Part shown: positions 35,784 to 45,143 of the stretch, piece by piece
Position numbering within the stretch: position 1 is the first letter of the stretch
How the letters are laid out: each line of letters begins with the position of its first letter
NCBI RefSeq assembly: GCF_023887685.1
Contig: NZ_JAMWMR010000034.1
Coordinates: forward strand, 1 to 56,685
Origin: Streptomyces macrolidinus
Lineage (GTDB): Bacteria; Actinomycetota; Actinomycetes; Streptomycetales; Streptomycetaceae
Direction: 5' to 3'
DNA length: 56,685 nt
The notes under the pieces: generated by a model
What the model was told of the DNA's origin: nothing
The model's input: only the letters and a program-made list of their open reading frames with translations
Databases searched by the model: none
Made by a program: the position numbers and the translations under genes

Positions 35784-38567
35784 TCAGGCGGTGTCGGACT
35801 GGTCCTGCGCCAGGTAGGCCGGGAGGTCCACCCGCCGGGTCACGTTCAACTTCCGGTAGACGCGGGTCAGATGCTGTTCGACCGTGCTGACAGTAACGCA
35901 GAGCCGACGCGCTACCTGACGGTTGGTCAACCCACGGGCGGCCAGCGCCGCGACCCGCCGCTCGGCGTCGGACAGCCGGGCGACGTCCTCGCCGCCCGGC
36001 AGTTCCAGTTCGGGGGGAACCGGCTTGGCCTTGAGCCTGCTGCGTCCGGGCAGGCTCTCCTCGGCCAACGGGTACGCGCCGCAGGCCCAGGCCATGTCAC
36101 TGGCGAGGCGCGCGGTCATCCTGGCCCGGTCGTTCTCGCCCATGGACTGCTGGTGGCGGCTCATGCAAGCCAGGGCGCGGGCGTGTTCGAGCCGGTCGCC
36201 GCTCTCGTGCAGCAGGTCGACCGCCTCCGCGTGGAAGCGTTCGGCCTGCTGCCCGTCCACGGCCTCGGCCAGCACGCGCAGGGTCAGCCCCCGGGTGCGG
36301 ATGTGCCCGGGGCGCAGCAGGGCGAGCTGCGACTCGGCGAGCACCCGGGCCTTCTGCCGGTTGCCAAGCCGCAGGTAGACCTCGGCGGCGGAGGTGCGCC
36401 AGGGCACGATGGAGGGCTGGTCGAGGTTCCAGCTCCCCAGCAGTTCGCCGCAGAGCATGAACTCGCCGAGCGCGGCGTGCAGTCGGCCGGTGGCCAGCCA
36501 GTAGCGGCCCCTGGCGTGCATGTACTCCACGCCGGGCCGGGAGTCGAACATCGTGTCCGGCACAGGCTGCCGCAGCACCCGCTCGGCCTGTTCGTAGGCG
36601 CCGACCTCGGTGCAGGCGAGCAGCAGGGAGGAGAGCGGTGCGCCGACGACGAGCCCCCAGCTCTCCGGCTGGGCGTGGGAGAGCGCCCGTTCGGTCCGGG
36701 AGCGGGCCGTGGGCAGGTCGCCGCAGCGCAGCGCGACCAGCCCCCGGATGGCGGCGAAGACGGCCTCCCAGCCGGGTGACCGGCGTTCCACCGCTGCGGC
36801 CAGCAGCTCGTCCGACCAGCGCAGGGCGCGGTCCAGCCGATCGGCGTAGACGAGGGCGAGCAGGGCCGCCTCCACCGCCTCGTACGTCTCCTCCGACAGC
36901 CGACTGCTCTGGAGGATCTGCTCGGCCTGCGCGACGCTCGCGTCGTCGGGGCCGCGGTGCAGCACCCGACTCTGGGCCTGGAGGGCGGTGTAGCGGGCGG
37001 CGAGGCGGACCTGGACGGGGCCGCGGTCGATGTCGGCCTCCGGAGGCAGGGACTCCAGGAGCGGGGGGCAGAGTCCGGCCAACCACATCCGGGTCATGGC
37101 CAGCTCCAGGTTCTCGGACTCGGAGCCGACCCGCAGTTTGGAGAGCGCGTCGGCCGCCTCGGGCAGCCGCCCGTACCAGACCAGGCAGCGGATGAGCGGG
37201 AGGACGGGCTGGCCGGGTTCCAGGCCGCTGCCGAGGAGCTGGTCGAAGAGCGTGAGAGCCCGGGTGGTCATGTTCGGGTTGCGCCGCCAGGACGCCGCCA
37301 CCAGGTGAGGGGCGAGGCGGGCCAGTTCGGCGTTGTCGGTACTGGAGCGCACGGCGAGTTCCAGGAACCGGAAGGCGTCGTCGAGCCGGTCTTCGAAGAG
37401 GGCCTGCTGCGCTCCGCGCTCCAGCAGGGGCAGCGTCCAGGTGCCGTTGGTGAGGTCGCCCGCGAGGAGGTGGCGGGCCACCACGTGCTCCTCCGCACCG
37501 GCCTGGTACAGCAGCTCGGCTGCGGCGCCGTGCATGGCGGCCAGGTCGGCGGTCGGCAGCTCCTGGAGGGCGGCTTCGCCGATCGCCGGATGCCGCAGGG
37601 CGCCGTCGCCGTCCAGCAGGCCGATGGCGGCCAGTTCCTGAAGGTCGCGTTCGACGGTCTGGCCGGTGGCCCCGGTGAGCCGTTCGAGTAAGGCCGGGTC
37701 GGCGTGGCCGAGGACCGCCAGCCAGCGCGCGGTCTCCAGGACGCCGCCCTCGGTGCGGTGCAGGCAGTCGAGGACGGCGTGGGCGAAGGCGCCGCCAGGT
37801 ATCGGCGCGTCGTCGTCAAGGGCGGGGAAGCTCGCGCTGCGGGCGGCGTCCCGGTCCTGGATGAGGGCGCGGACCAGGAGCGGATTTCCACCGGTCGCCG
37901 CGTGGTAGGCCGGGGCCAGGCGTCGGGCGCTCGCCGATTCGTAGTGGGCGGTGAGGACGCTCTCGATGCCGCTGGGAGGCAGCCCGGCCAGCCACATGTT
38001 CCGGCAGTGCCGCTGGCGTATCAGTTCGGCTCTGAAGGAGCGGTAGTCGGCGTGGTCGGCGCGCGTGTAAGAGCGTTCGGTGACGACGAACCCGGTGCCG
38101 TCCTGGTCGGAGTGGGCGACGCAGTGCCGCAGGAAACGCAGGGACGCGGTGTCGGCCAGCATCACGTCGTCGATGACGAGCAGCGGTTTCCGGCGCACCG
38201 CACCACGCAGCCAGTCGTGGAGGGTGTACGTCTCGTCCGCCTCCAGGGTGACGCGGCCGTGCGCGGCCCGCTCCGTCACGGCGTCCAGCACCGCCCGCGC
38301 GGGGGCGGTGTCGACGTCGCCGCCCTCGGCACTGCGCACCAATTGACCCACCACCCCCAGCGGCAGGTCTCGCTCGCCTGGCAGGGCGCGCGCCGCCCAT
38401 ACCGGGACGTTCCGCTCGGCCGCGAGCCGTAGGAGTTCCCTCAGCAGTTCCGTCTTCCCGCTGCCGGCCGGCCCCGAGATCACGGCCAGCGCGCCCTCCC
38501 TGGCGGAGGAAGCGTCAAGTACCGCCCTTAAATGGGCTGTTTCCGTCTCGCGCTCCACCAGATACAA
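35784..38567 (-). CDS. pikD: LAL-type transcriptional activator PikD
   Basis: A 927-residue large ATP-binding LuxR regulator, very similar to my memory of Streptomyces venezuelae PikD. It has Walker A GPAGSGKT at 32-39, an ATPase region with LLVIDDVMLADTASLRFL, a long helical central region, and a C-terminal LuxR helix-turn-helix (LSDAERRVAALAARGLTNRQVARRLCVTVSTVEQHL). It is expected to activate the macrolide genes. The start fitting the homologue is a TTG at 38567. Leu13 and Leu293 are TTA codons (38529-38531 and 37689-37691), so translation should need the bldA tRNA. It ends the minus-strand run that begins with pikC. Confidence 0.93.
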   Translation of the reverse strand: MYLVERETETAHLRAVLDASSAREGALAVISGPAGSGKTELLRELLRLAAERNVPVWAARALPGERDLPLGVVGQLVRSAEGGDVDTAPARAVLDAVTERAAHGRVTLEADETYTLHDWLRGAVRRKPLLVIDDVMLADTASLRFLRHCVAHSDQDGTGFVVTERSYTRADHADYRSFRAELIRQRHCRNMWLAGLPPSGIESVLTAHYESASARRLAPAYHAATGGNPLLVRALIQDRDAARSASFPALDDDAPIPGGAFAHAVLDCLHRTEGGVLETARWLAVLGHADPALLERLTGATGQTVERDLQELAAIGLLDGDGALRHPAIGEAALQELPTADLAAMHGAAAELLYQAGAEEHVVARHLLAGDLTNGTWTLPLLERGAQQALFEDRLDDAFRFLELAVRSSTDNAELARLAPHLVAASWRRNPNMTTRALTLFDQLLGSGLEPGQPVLPLIRCLVWYGRLPEAADALSKLRVGSESENLELAMTRMWLAGLCPPLLESLPPEADIDRGPVQVRLAARYTALQAQSRVLHRGPDDASVAQAEQILQSSRLSEETYEAVEAALLALVYADRLDRALRWSDELLAAAVERRSPGWEAVFAAIRGLVALRCGDLPTARSRTERALSHAQPESWGLVVGAPLSSLLLACTEVGAYEQAERVLRQPVPDTMFDSRPGVEYMHARGRYWLATGRLHAALGEFMLCGELLGSWNLDQPSIVPWRTSAAEVYLRLGNRQKARVLAESQLALLRPGHIRTRGLTLRVLAEAVDGQQAERFHAEAVDLLHESGDRLEHARALACMSRHQQSMGENDRARMTARLASDMAWACGAYPLAEESLPGRSRLKAKPVPPELELPGGEDVARLSDAERRVAALAARGLTNRQVARRLCVTVSTVEQHLTRVYRKLNVTRRVDLPAYLAQDQSDTA

Positions 38568-38744
38568 ATCCGAGCACCCCCACTCGTCCAGGTGCCGACC
38601 TCTTCGGCGCTCCCGTTGATCACTCTAACCAGCTCTTGTGACAACGCAGAGTGCCGATTCAGTCTCCGAGTGACCGCCTCCGATCGAAAGTCACCGACCT
38701 GGCCTGGCGTTTCGGTGGGTGCGGGGCCCGTCTGCGGGGCGCGT

Positions 38745-39779
38745 TCAGTAGGGCCCGACGAACCCCTTCATGACGTGTTCCATCCGGGGCCCGTTTCCGG
38801 GCTCCTCACCCAGGAGTTCGAGACAGGCGTGGAGCACGGACTCGGCCCCGGGGTTGAACGCCTCCTCCAGCGGCCAGGACACCGGCGCCGGGCAATCGGC
38901 CAGGGTGACGCGGCGTACCGGGGCGCGCAGCATCCCGGGGTCGTGTTCGGCGACCACCGCCGCCACTTCGGCCGCGAGCCCGTACCGGGCCCAGCTGGTG
39001 TCGGCGACCACCAGGCGTCCCGTGCGGGCGACGGACTCCAGGATCAGGGCGTCGTCCAGCGGGCGGATGCTGCGCACGTCGACCACTTCGGCGCGCACCC
39101 CGCGCAGTGCCAGCGCGTCGGCGGCCCGCTCGGCCTCGTGGACCATCAGCGAAGCGGCGACGACGGTGACGTCGGTGCCGGCGCGGGCGATCCGGCCCTT
39201 GCCGAAGGGCACGGTGAAGGGTTCCTCGGACACCTCGCCGGTCAGCTCGTACAGGCCCCGGTTCTCCAGGATGACGACCGGGTCCTCGGACCGCAGGGCG
39301 TTCATCAGCAGTCCCTTGGCGTCGGACGGGGAGGCCGGGGTGACGACGTACAGGCCGGGGAAGTGGCCGAAGAGGGACTGAAGGCTCTGCGAGTGGGTGG
39401 CGCCCTGGCCCCAGCCGCGGCCCACGATGCCGCGCATGACCACCGGCGCGCCGCCCCGGTCGCCGAACATGTAGCGCCACTTGGCGGCCAGATTGAAGAT
39501 GCCGTCCATGGCCAGGAACATGAAGTCGTCGCGGGTGTGGACGACCAAGGGGCGCATGCCCGTGGTGGCGGCGCCCACGGCAATGCCCGCGAAGGCGTTC
39601 TCGCCGTTGGGGATGTCCCTGACCCTGGCGGGTCCGAAACGGGCGAAGGCGTCCGTGGTGGTGCCGTAGACGCCCTTGTGGTCGTCGACACCCTGGCCCG
39701 CGACCACGATGCGGGGGTCCGCCTCCATGGCCTGGACGGTGGCCTCGCCGATGGCCTGAAAGTAGGCGATCTTGCGCAT
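38745..39779 (-). CDS. 2-oxoacid dehydrogenase E1 component, beta subunit
   Basis: A 344-residue transketolase-like protein. It has the E1-beta features of the acetoin/pyruvate dehydrogenase type: RIVVAGQGVDDHKGVYG, ENAFAGIAVGAATTGMRPLV, ALRSEDPVVILENRGLYEL, and the C-terminal VARTGRLVVADTSWARYG region. With the alpha subunit it would decarboxylate a 2-oxoacid using thiamine diphosphate and pass the acyl group to a lipoyl E2, but no E2 or E3 gene is nearby. The ATG at 39779 has a GGAGAGAG site, 36 bases after the alpha gene. It lies between E1-alpha and pikD in the macrolide block. Confidence 0.9.
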   Translation of the reverse strand: MRKIAYFQAIGEATVQAMEADPRIVVAGQGVDDHKGVYGTTTDAFARFGPARVRDIPNGENAFAGIAVGAATTGMRPLVVHTRDDFMFLAMDGIFNLAAKWRYMFGDRGGAPVVMRGIVGRGWGQGATHSQSLQSLFGHFPGLYVVTPASPSDAKGLLMNALRSEDPVVILENRGLYELTGEVSEEPFTVPFGKGRIARAGTDVTVVAASLMVHEAERAADALALRGVRAEVVDVRSIRPLDDALILESVARTGRLVVADTSWARYGLAAEVAAVVAEHDPGMLRAPVRRVTLADCPAPVSWPLEEAFNPGAESVLHACLELLGEEPGNGPRMEHVMKGFVGPY

Positions 39780-39815
39780 TGGCTGTTTCTCTCTCCTGGC
39801 CTGCGGCCGGTTCGG

Positions 39816-40844
39816 TCAGGTGGCGTAGGTGCCGGTGAGCAGGTCGGAGACGGCGGGGAAGGGGCTCGCCTTCGCCGCGTCGATCGCCGCGTTCACCTCG
39901 GCGCGGGCCTGTCGGGTCCAGGTCGCGACCCGGGCGTCGATGCCGGGGTCGGTGGCGCGCAGTGCCTCGGTGGCGCGGCGGACGGGGCAGCGCCGCATCC
40001 AGGACTCCACGTCGGCGGCGGGGCGCACGCCCTGTTCGTGGTCCCGGTTCGGGCCGACGTGCTCGCGCCAGCGGTAGGTGTCCAGTTCCAGGAAGTACGG
40101 CCCCCGGCCCTCGCGGCAGTGGCGCACCGCCTCGCGTGCGGCCTCGTGGACGGCGACGACGTCGTTGCCGTCGAGGCGGCGGGCGGTGATGCCGTAGCCG
40201 CGGGCCCGGTCGGTGATGCTGTGGCCCGCGGGCTGCCGGGCGGCGAGCCCGGAGGAGAGGGAGTACTGGTTGTTCTCACATACGTAGAGCACCGGGAGCC
40301 GGTGCAGGGAGGCGAAGTTGAGCGACTCGTGGAAGACGCCCTCCTCGGAGGCGCCGTCGCCGAAGAAGGTGACGGCGATCCGGCCCAGCCGTCCCTCGGT
40401 GCGGTCGAAGGGTTCGGCGAAGGTCCAGGCGGCGCCGGTGGCGACGGCGATCATCTCGCCGAGGATCGCGGAGGACGCGCCGAACCCGGCCTCGAGGTCG
40501 GTGAGGTGGACCGAGCCTCCGCGACCGGCCGCGCATCCGGTCCGCCGTCCGTAGAGTTCGGCGACCATGGCGTCGAGGTCGCCGCCCTTGGCGAGGTACT
40601 GGGCGTGGCAGCGGTGACCGCCGTAGACGAGGTCCTCGCGGCGCAGCGCGGCGCACACACCCACGGCGGTCGCCTCCTGGCCGATGGAGAAGTGCACGGG
40701 GGTGCGCATCTCCTGCTCGTCGCGGTAGACGTCGCCGATGGTCTCCTCGGCGACGCGGATGCGCACCATGGCGTGCAGCAGGTCGGCGAGGTCGGCCGGG
40801 CCGTCGTCCTGGCGCGGCGTCCGGGGCTGTTCCACGGGGCTCAT
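39816..40844 (-). CDS. 2-oxoacid dehydrogenase E1 component, alpha subunit
   Basis: A 342-residue thiamine-diphosphate enzyme of the acetoin/pyruvate E1-alpha class. The ThDP motif starts GDGASEEGVFHESLN and ends VCENNQYS; the substrate region has RTPVHFSIGQEATAVG and GHRCHAQYLAKGGD. It should form a heterotetramer with the beta subunit. The ATG at 40844 overlaps the pikC stop (ATGA), so it is translated with pikC. A role in supplying short-chain acyl-CoA starter or extender precursors, such as propionyl-CoA from 2-oxobutyrate, is my inference; it might instead modify a cluster product. Confidence 0.9.
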   Translation of the reverse strand: MSPVEQPRTPRQDDGPADLADLLHAMVRIRVAEETIGDVYRDEQEMRTPVHFSIGQEATAVGVCAALRREDLVYGGHRCHAQYLAKGGDLDAMVAELYGRRTGCAAGRGGSVHLTDLEAGFGASSAILGEMIAVATGAAWTFAEPFDRTEGRLGRIAVTFFGDGASEEGVFHESLNFASLHRLPVLYVCENNQYSLSSGLAARQPAGHSITDRARGYGITARRLDGNDVVAVHEAAREAVRHCREGRGPYFLELDTYRWREHVGPNRDHEQGVRPAADVESWMRRCPVRRATEALRATDPGIDARVATWTRQARAEVNAAIDAAKASPFPAVSDLLTGTYAT

Positions 40845-42091
40845 ACGGCGGGCTCCTGCGCGGCGGCGCGTGCCGTGCTCCACTGCACGGGCAGCGCCTT
40901 GAGACCGCGGATCATCATGTTGGGGTACCAGACCAGGGCGTCCGGGTCCGCGCCGAGCCCGAGGTCGGGGAAGCGCTCCAACAGGGAGCCGACGGCGATC
41001 TGGGCCTCCAGGCGGGCCAGCGGGGCGCCGGCGCAGTGGTGCAGACCGTACCCGAAGGCGAGGTGCCCGCGGGCGTCGCGGCGGACGTCGAAGCGGCTCG
41101 GTTCGGGGAAGCGCGCGGGGCAGCGGTCGGCGTCGGCGAGGACGACGAGCACGGAGTCGCCCGCGGGGACGACGGTGCCGCCCAGGTCCACGGGCTCGGT
41201 CGGGAAGCGGTAGGTGGCGGTCTCCACCGGGCCCTCATAGCGCAGCATCTCCTCGACGGCGCCCTCCAGGAGCGTCATGTCGGAGCGCAGGGCGCCCAGT
41301 TGATCGGGGTGAGTGAGCAGGGCGTGCACACCGTTGCCGATCAGGTTGACGGTGGTCTCGTGCCCGGCGATCAGCAGGATGAAGGCCATGCCGACCAATT
41401 CCTCGGACGACAGTTTCGAGCCGTCCTCCTCACTGGTGCGCACGAGTGCGCTGAGCAGGTCGTCGTCCGGCTGCCGGCGCTTGTCGGCGATGAGTCCGGT
41501 GAGGTACTCCGTCATCCCGGTGAGGGCGCGGTCCCGGTCGTCGGCGCCCTCGGGGAAGACCAGTGTGTCGGTCCAGCCGCGGAAGGCCGAGCGGTCCTGC
41601 TCGGGCACGCCGAGCAGTTCGCAGATCACCGTGATCGGCAGGGGCCAGGCCAGGGCCTCGATCAGGTCGGCCCGGCCGTCGGGGCTCAGACTCATCGCGT
41701 CCAGGAGATCGTCGACGATCTGCTGGATGCGCGGGCGCATCCGTTCGATACGGCGCGCGGTGAACTCGCGGGCCACGAGCTTGCGAAGCCGGGTGTGACG
41801 CGGCGGGTCGGACTCCAGCATGTTGCCCGCGACCTCGGCCTCGGCGTCGTTCAGCATGGTGGAGGAGTTCACCCAGTCCTTGCTGAAGCGGGGGTCGGTG
41901 AGCACCGCGCGGGCCTGCTCGTGCCCCACCACCAGCCAGACGTCCTCCCCGTCGGGCGTGTGCACCTTGTGCACGGGGCCCTGGGACCGCATGCGGGCGT
42001 ACGTCGGGTAGGGGTCGAGGGTGAACCGGTCACCCAGGGCGGCCAGATCGAGCACCGGGGCAGGCACCGCCGCCCCCTCTCCAGCATTCAC
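40841..42091 (-). CDS. pikC: macrolide cytochrome P450 hydroxylase PikC
   Basis: A 416-residue P450 matching PikC in length and motifs: the I-helix AGHETTVNLIGNG, the ExxR pair in EEMLRYEGPVE with the R in the next helix, and the heme-Cys loop FGYGLHHCAGAPLARL with Cys353. PikC oxidises desosaminylated macrolactones (YC-17 to methymycin-type, narbomycin to pikromycin). The ATG at 42091 has an AGGAG site. It is divergent from desI across a 315-base spacer, and its stop overlaps the E1-alpha start. The heme loop reads HHCAG rather than HFCIG, which might tune activity. Confidence 0.94.
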   Translation of the reverse strand: MNAGEGAAVPAPVLDLAALGDRFTLDPYPTYARMRSQGPVHKVHTPDGEDVWLVVGHEQARAVLTDPRFSKDWVNSSTMLNDAEAEVAGNMLESDPPRHTRLRKLVAREFTARRIERMRPRIQQIVDDLLDAMSLSPDGRADLIEALAWPLPITVICELLGVPEQDRSAFRGWTDTLVFPEGADDRDRALTGMTEYLTGLIADKRRQPDDDLLSALVRTSEEDGSKLSSEELVGMAFILLIAGHETTVNLIGNGVHALLTHPDQLGALRSDMTLLEGAVEEMLRYEGPVETATYRFPTEPVDLGGTVVPAGDSVLVVLADADRCPARFPEPSRFDVRRDARGHLAFGYGLHHCAGAPLARLEAQIAVGSLLERFPDLGLGADPDALVWYPNMMIRGLKALPVQWSTARAAAQEPAV

Positions 42092-42406
42092 TGTGCACTC
42101 CTATGGTGGGAGTTCTTCTGGAAACGTCACGCATTCGCTCGCCGGGTGCGGACCTTGGAGCAGACCGGCAACTCCCGTATTCCCGGGCGGCATTCAAGCA
42201 TCATCACAAGGCGACTCCGGAAGGAATACTTTGCGGCCGGATGTGATCTGAAGCACACAGGGCTCTCTTGTCGGGCCGTGGGACGCGGATTAGAGTCCCT
42301 CGGGAATCGACCGCCACGTCCTGACGTCACGGTGGAGCAACAGAGACCTCGTTCGGGGCTCCCGGACCGGCAAGCAATTCGTGACGGCGGCCCGGAGGGA
42401 ATATCC
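42092..42406. promoter_or_regulatory. bidirectional pikC-desI promoter region
   Basis: This 315-base spacer has no gene. On the plus strand, TTGTCG (42268-42273) and TAGAGT (42291-42296) are 17 bases apart and fit a sigma-HrdB type promoter about 110 bases before desI. Upstream of pikC, AGGAG and AT-richer stretches are present, but no clear -10/-35 pair. Likely PikD binding sites would lie here. Confidence 0.6.
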
Positions 42407-43642
42407 TTGAAAAGCGATTTAGCCGACCTCGCGTTCTTCGGCGGCCCTGCCGCTTTCGACCGGCCGCTCCTCGTGGGGCGGCCCAACCGCATCGACCGGG
42501 CGAAGCTCTACGAACGGCTCGACCGCGCCCTGGACAGCGGGTGGCTGTCCAACGGTGGTCCGCTGGTGCAGGAGTTCGAGCAGCGGGTGGCGGAGCTGGC
42601 CGGCGTACGGCACGCCGTGGCCACCTGTAACGCCACCGTCGCCCTCCAACTGCTGGTGCACGGCGCGGGGCTGACCGGCGAAGTGATCATGCCGTCGATG
42701 ACGTTCGCCGCCACCGCGCACGCGGTGAGCTGGCTCGGCCTCACCCCGGTCTTCGCGGACATCGACCCGCACACCGGCACTCTCGACCCGGAGCGGGCGG
42801 CGGCTGCCGTCACCTCCCGCACCTCGGCGCTGCTCGGCGTGCACCTGTGGGGCCGGCCCTGCGCGCCCGACGGCCTGCGCAAGGTCGCCGACGAGCATGG
42901 GCTGCCCCTGTTCTTCGACGCCGCACACGCCCTGGGCTGCGCGGTGGACGGCAGGCCGGCGGGCAGCCTCGGCGACGCGGAGGTCTTCAGCTTCCACGCC
43001 ACCAAGGCGGTCAACGCCTTCGAGGGCGGCGCGGTGGTGACCGACGACGCCGAGTTCGCCGCCCGGGTGCGCGCCCTGCACAACTTCGGCGCGGGGCTGT
43101 CCGGCGCCGGCCCCGCAGGCGGCACCAACGCCAAGATGAGCGAGGCCGCCGCCGCGATGGGCCTGACCTCGCTGGAGGCGTTCCCTGAGGTCGTCGTGTG
43201 CAACCGGCGCAACCACGCGGCCTACCGGGCGGAACTGGCGGACCTGCCCGGTGTCCGGGTGGCCGACCACGACAGCCACGGCATCAACAACCACCAGTAC
43301 GTCGTCATCGAGATCGACGCCGAGACCGCCGGGTTCCACCGCGACGTGCTGCGGGACGTGCTGCTCGCCGAGCATGTGCACACCCGGGCCTACTTCTCCC
43401 CTGCCTGCCACCAGTTGGAGCCCTACCGGCGGTCGCGGCACGCGCCGCTCCCGCACACCGAGCACATGGCCGAGCGGGTGCTCGCCCTGCCGACCGGCAC
43501 CTCGGTCGGCGACGACGAGATCCGCCGGATCGGCGAGGTCATACGGCTTTGCGCGCGCCAGGGGCCCGACCTGACCGCCCGGTACCGCGCCACGCCCCCG
43601 TCCCCCGCCGTCGCGACGCCCACGATTGGACGCACCCGATGA
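42407..43642 (+). CDS. desI: DesI, TDP-4-keto-6-deoxyglucose 4-aminotransferase
   Basis: A 411-residue PLP enzyme of the DegT/DnrJ/EryC1 family. The start MKSDLADLAFFGGPAAFDRPLLVGRP and the C-terminus TPTIGRTR closely match DesI. The Schiff-base lysine is Lys200 (FHATKAVNAFEGG). It transaminates C4 of TDP-4-keto-6-deoxyglucose to set up C4 deamination. The start is a TTG at 42407, eight bases after a GGAGGG site. Leu5 is a TTA codon (42419-42421), so bldA control is likely. Its stop overlaps the desII start (ATGA). Confidence 0.95.
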   Translation: MKSDLADLAFFGGPAAFDRPLLVGRPNRIDRAKLYERLDRALDSGWLSNGGPLVQEFEQRVAELAGVRHAVATCNATVALQLLVHGAGLTGEVIMPSMTFAATAHAVSWLGLTPVFADIDPHTGTLDPERAAAAVTSRTSALLGVHLWGRPCAPDGLRKVADEHGLPLFFDAAHALGCAVDGRPAGSLGDAEVFSFHATKAVNAFEGGAVVTDDAEFAARVRALHNFGAGLSGAGPAGGTNAKMSEAAAAMGLTSLEAFPEVVVCNRRNHAAYRAELADLPGVRVADHDSHGINNHQYVVIEIDAETAGFHRDVLRDVLLAEHVHTRAYFSPACHQLEPYRRSRHAPLPHTEHMAERVLALPTGTSVGDDEIRRIGEVIRLCARQGPDLTARYRATPPSPAVATPTIGRTR

Positions 43643-45096
43643 CCGCCCCCGCCCCCGTCCCGACCGCTGCGCTCCAGAGCTGCGCGCACCCCGGCGCCGA
43701 TCTGGCGGCAGCGGCCCACGCCGTCCGGCATGCCCTGGCCTCCAACGCACTCATCCCGGTCGACGAAGCCGACGACGCCGCCCGCCACCTGCTGAAACTC
43801 GCCGTCCGCTACGGCAACGAGCCGTTCACCCCGCTGGAGCGGGCGCGCGCGGAACTGGGCGTCGACCGGGAGGCGTTCAGTCGTCTGCTGGGCCTGTTCG
43901 GCCGGCTGCCCGAGCTGCGCGCCGCCGTCGAGTCGGGGCCCGCCGGAAAGTACTGGCAGAACACCGTGCTGCCGCTGGAGCGGCGTGGCATCTTCGACGC
44001 CGCCCTGGAGCGCAGGCCCGTCTTCCCGTACAGCGTCGGCCTGTACCCGGGCCCCACCTGTATGTTCCGCTGCCACTTCTGTGTGCGGGTGACCGGCGCC
44101 CGCTACGATCCGTCCACGCTGGAGTCCGGCAACCGGATGTTCCGTTCGGTGCTGGACGAGATACCGCCGGGCAACCCGTACGCCATGTACTTCTCCGGTG
44201 GCCTGGAGCCCCTGACCAACCCCGGTCTGGGCGGTCTGGTCTCCCACGCCACCGGCCGCGGCCTGCGGCCCACGGTGTACACCAACTCCTTCGCGCTCAC
44301 CGAGCCGACCCTGAAGCGGCAGCCGGGGCTGTGGGACCTGCACGCCGTGCGCACATCGCTGTACGGGCTCGACGACGAGGAGTACGAGCAGACCACGGGC
44401 AAGCGGAACGCCTTCGGCCGGGTGCGTGCCAACCTCGCGCGCTTCCAGCGGCTGCGGGCGGAGCGGGAGTCGCAGGTCCGGCTGGGGTTCAGCTACATCG
44501 TGCTGCCCGGCCGGGCCCGCAGGCTGCTCGACCTGGTCGACTTCATCGCCGAGCTCGACGAGGCGGGCGACGGCCGGTCGGTGGACTTCGTCAACATCCG
44601 TGAGGACTACAGCGGCCGGGAGGACGGCCGGCTGCCGCAGGCCGAGCGGGCCGAACTCCAGGAGGCGCTGGCCGCCTTCGAAAAGCGGGTGCGCGCCCGC
44701 ACCCCCGGGCTCGACGTGGACTACGGCTACGCGCTGGAGAGCCTGCGGGCGGGGGCCGACGCGGAACTCCTGCGGATCAGGCCCGCCACCATGCGGCCCA
44801 CCGCGCACCCGCAGGTGTCGGTGCAGGTCGACCTGCTGGGCGACGTCTATCTGTATCGGGAGGCGGGCTTCCCCGACCTGCACGGCGCGCACCGCTACAT
44901 CGCGGGCCGGGTCGGTCCTGGCACCACGCTGGAGCAGGTCGTCACCGAGTTCGTACAGAAGGGCGGCGAGGTGGCGGCGGCCGAGGGCGACGAGTACTTC
45001 ATGGACGGCTTCGACCAGGTGGTGACCGCCCGGCTGAACCAGTTGGAGCAGGACACCGCGGACGGCTGGCAGAAGGCGCGGGGCTTCCTGCGCTGA
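43639..45096 (+). CDS. desII: DesII, radical SAM TDP-4-amino sugar deaminase
   Basis: A 485-residue radical SAM enzyme with the [4Fe-4S] motif Cys141-x3-Cys145-x2-Cys148 (CMFRCHFC) and a SAM-binding SGGLEPLTNP stretch. DesII removes the C4 amino group as ammonia from TDP-4-amino-4,6-dideoxyglucose, giving the 3-keto-4,6-dideoxy sugar used by DesV. The ATG at 43639 overlaps the desI stop. A strong terminator follows the gene, so desIII-V need their own promoter or readthrough. Confidence 0.95.
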   Translation: MTAPAPVPTAALQSCAHPGADLAAAAHAVRHALASNALIPVDEADDAARHLLKLAVRYGNEPFTPLERARAELGVDREAFSRLLGLFGRLPELRAAVESGPAGKYWQNTVLPLERRGIFDAALERRPVFPYSVGLYPGPTCMFRCHFCVRVTGARYDPSTLESGNRMFRSVLDEIPPGNPYAMYFSGGLEPLTNPGLGGLVSHATGRGLRPTVYTNSFALTEPTLKRQPGLWDLHAVRTSLYGLDDEEYEQTTGKRNAFGRVRANLARFQRLRAERESQVRLGFSYIVLPGRARRLLDLVDFIAELDEAGDGRSVDFVNIREDYSGREDGRLPQAERAELQEALAAFEKRVRARTPGLDVDYGYALESLRAGADAELLRIRPATMRPTAHPQVSVQVDLLGDVYLYREAGFPDLHGAHRYIAGRVGPGTTLEQVVTEFVQKGGEVAAAEGDEYFMDGFDQVVTARLNQLEQDTADGWQKARGFLR

Positions 45097-45105
45097 TCCG
45101 TACGC

Positions 45106-45143
45106 ACACCGAGGGCCCGGCCGTACGGCCGGGCCCTCGGTGT
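45106..45143. terminator. strong terminator between desII and desIII
   Basis: A perfect 38-base palindrome (19-base arms, 45106-45124 and 45125-45143), with a high-GC stem and no U-run, lies 10 bases after the desII stop and 133 bases before desIII. It splits the sugar genes into two transcription units. Confidence 0.8.

Noticed and set aside
38532..41213. 893-residue plus-strand open frame
   Set aside because: Antisense to the E1 genes and part of pikC, with low-complexity composition and no motif.
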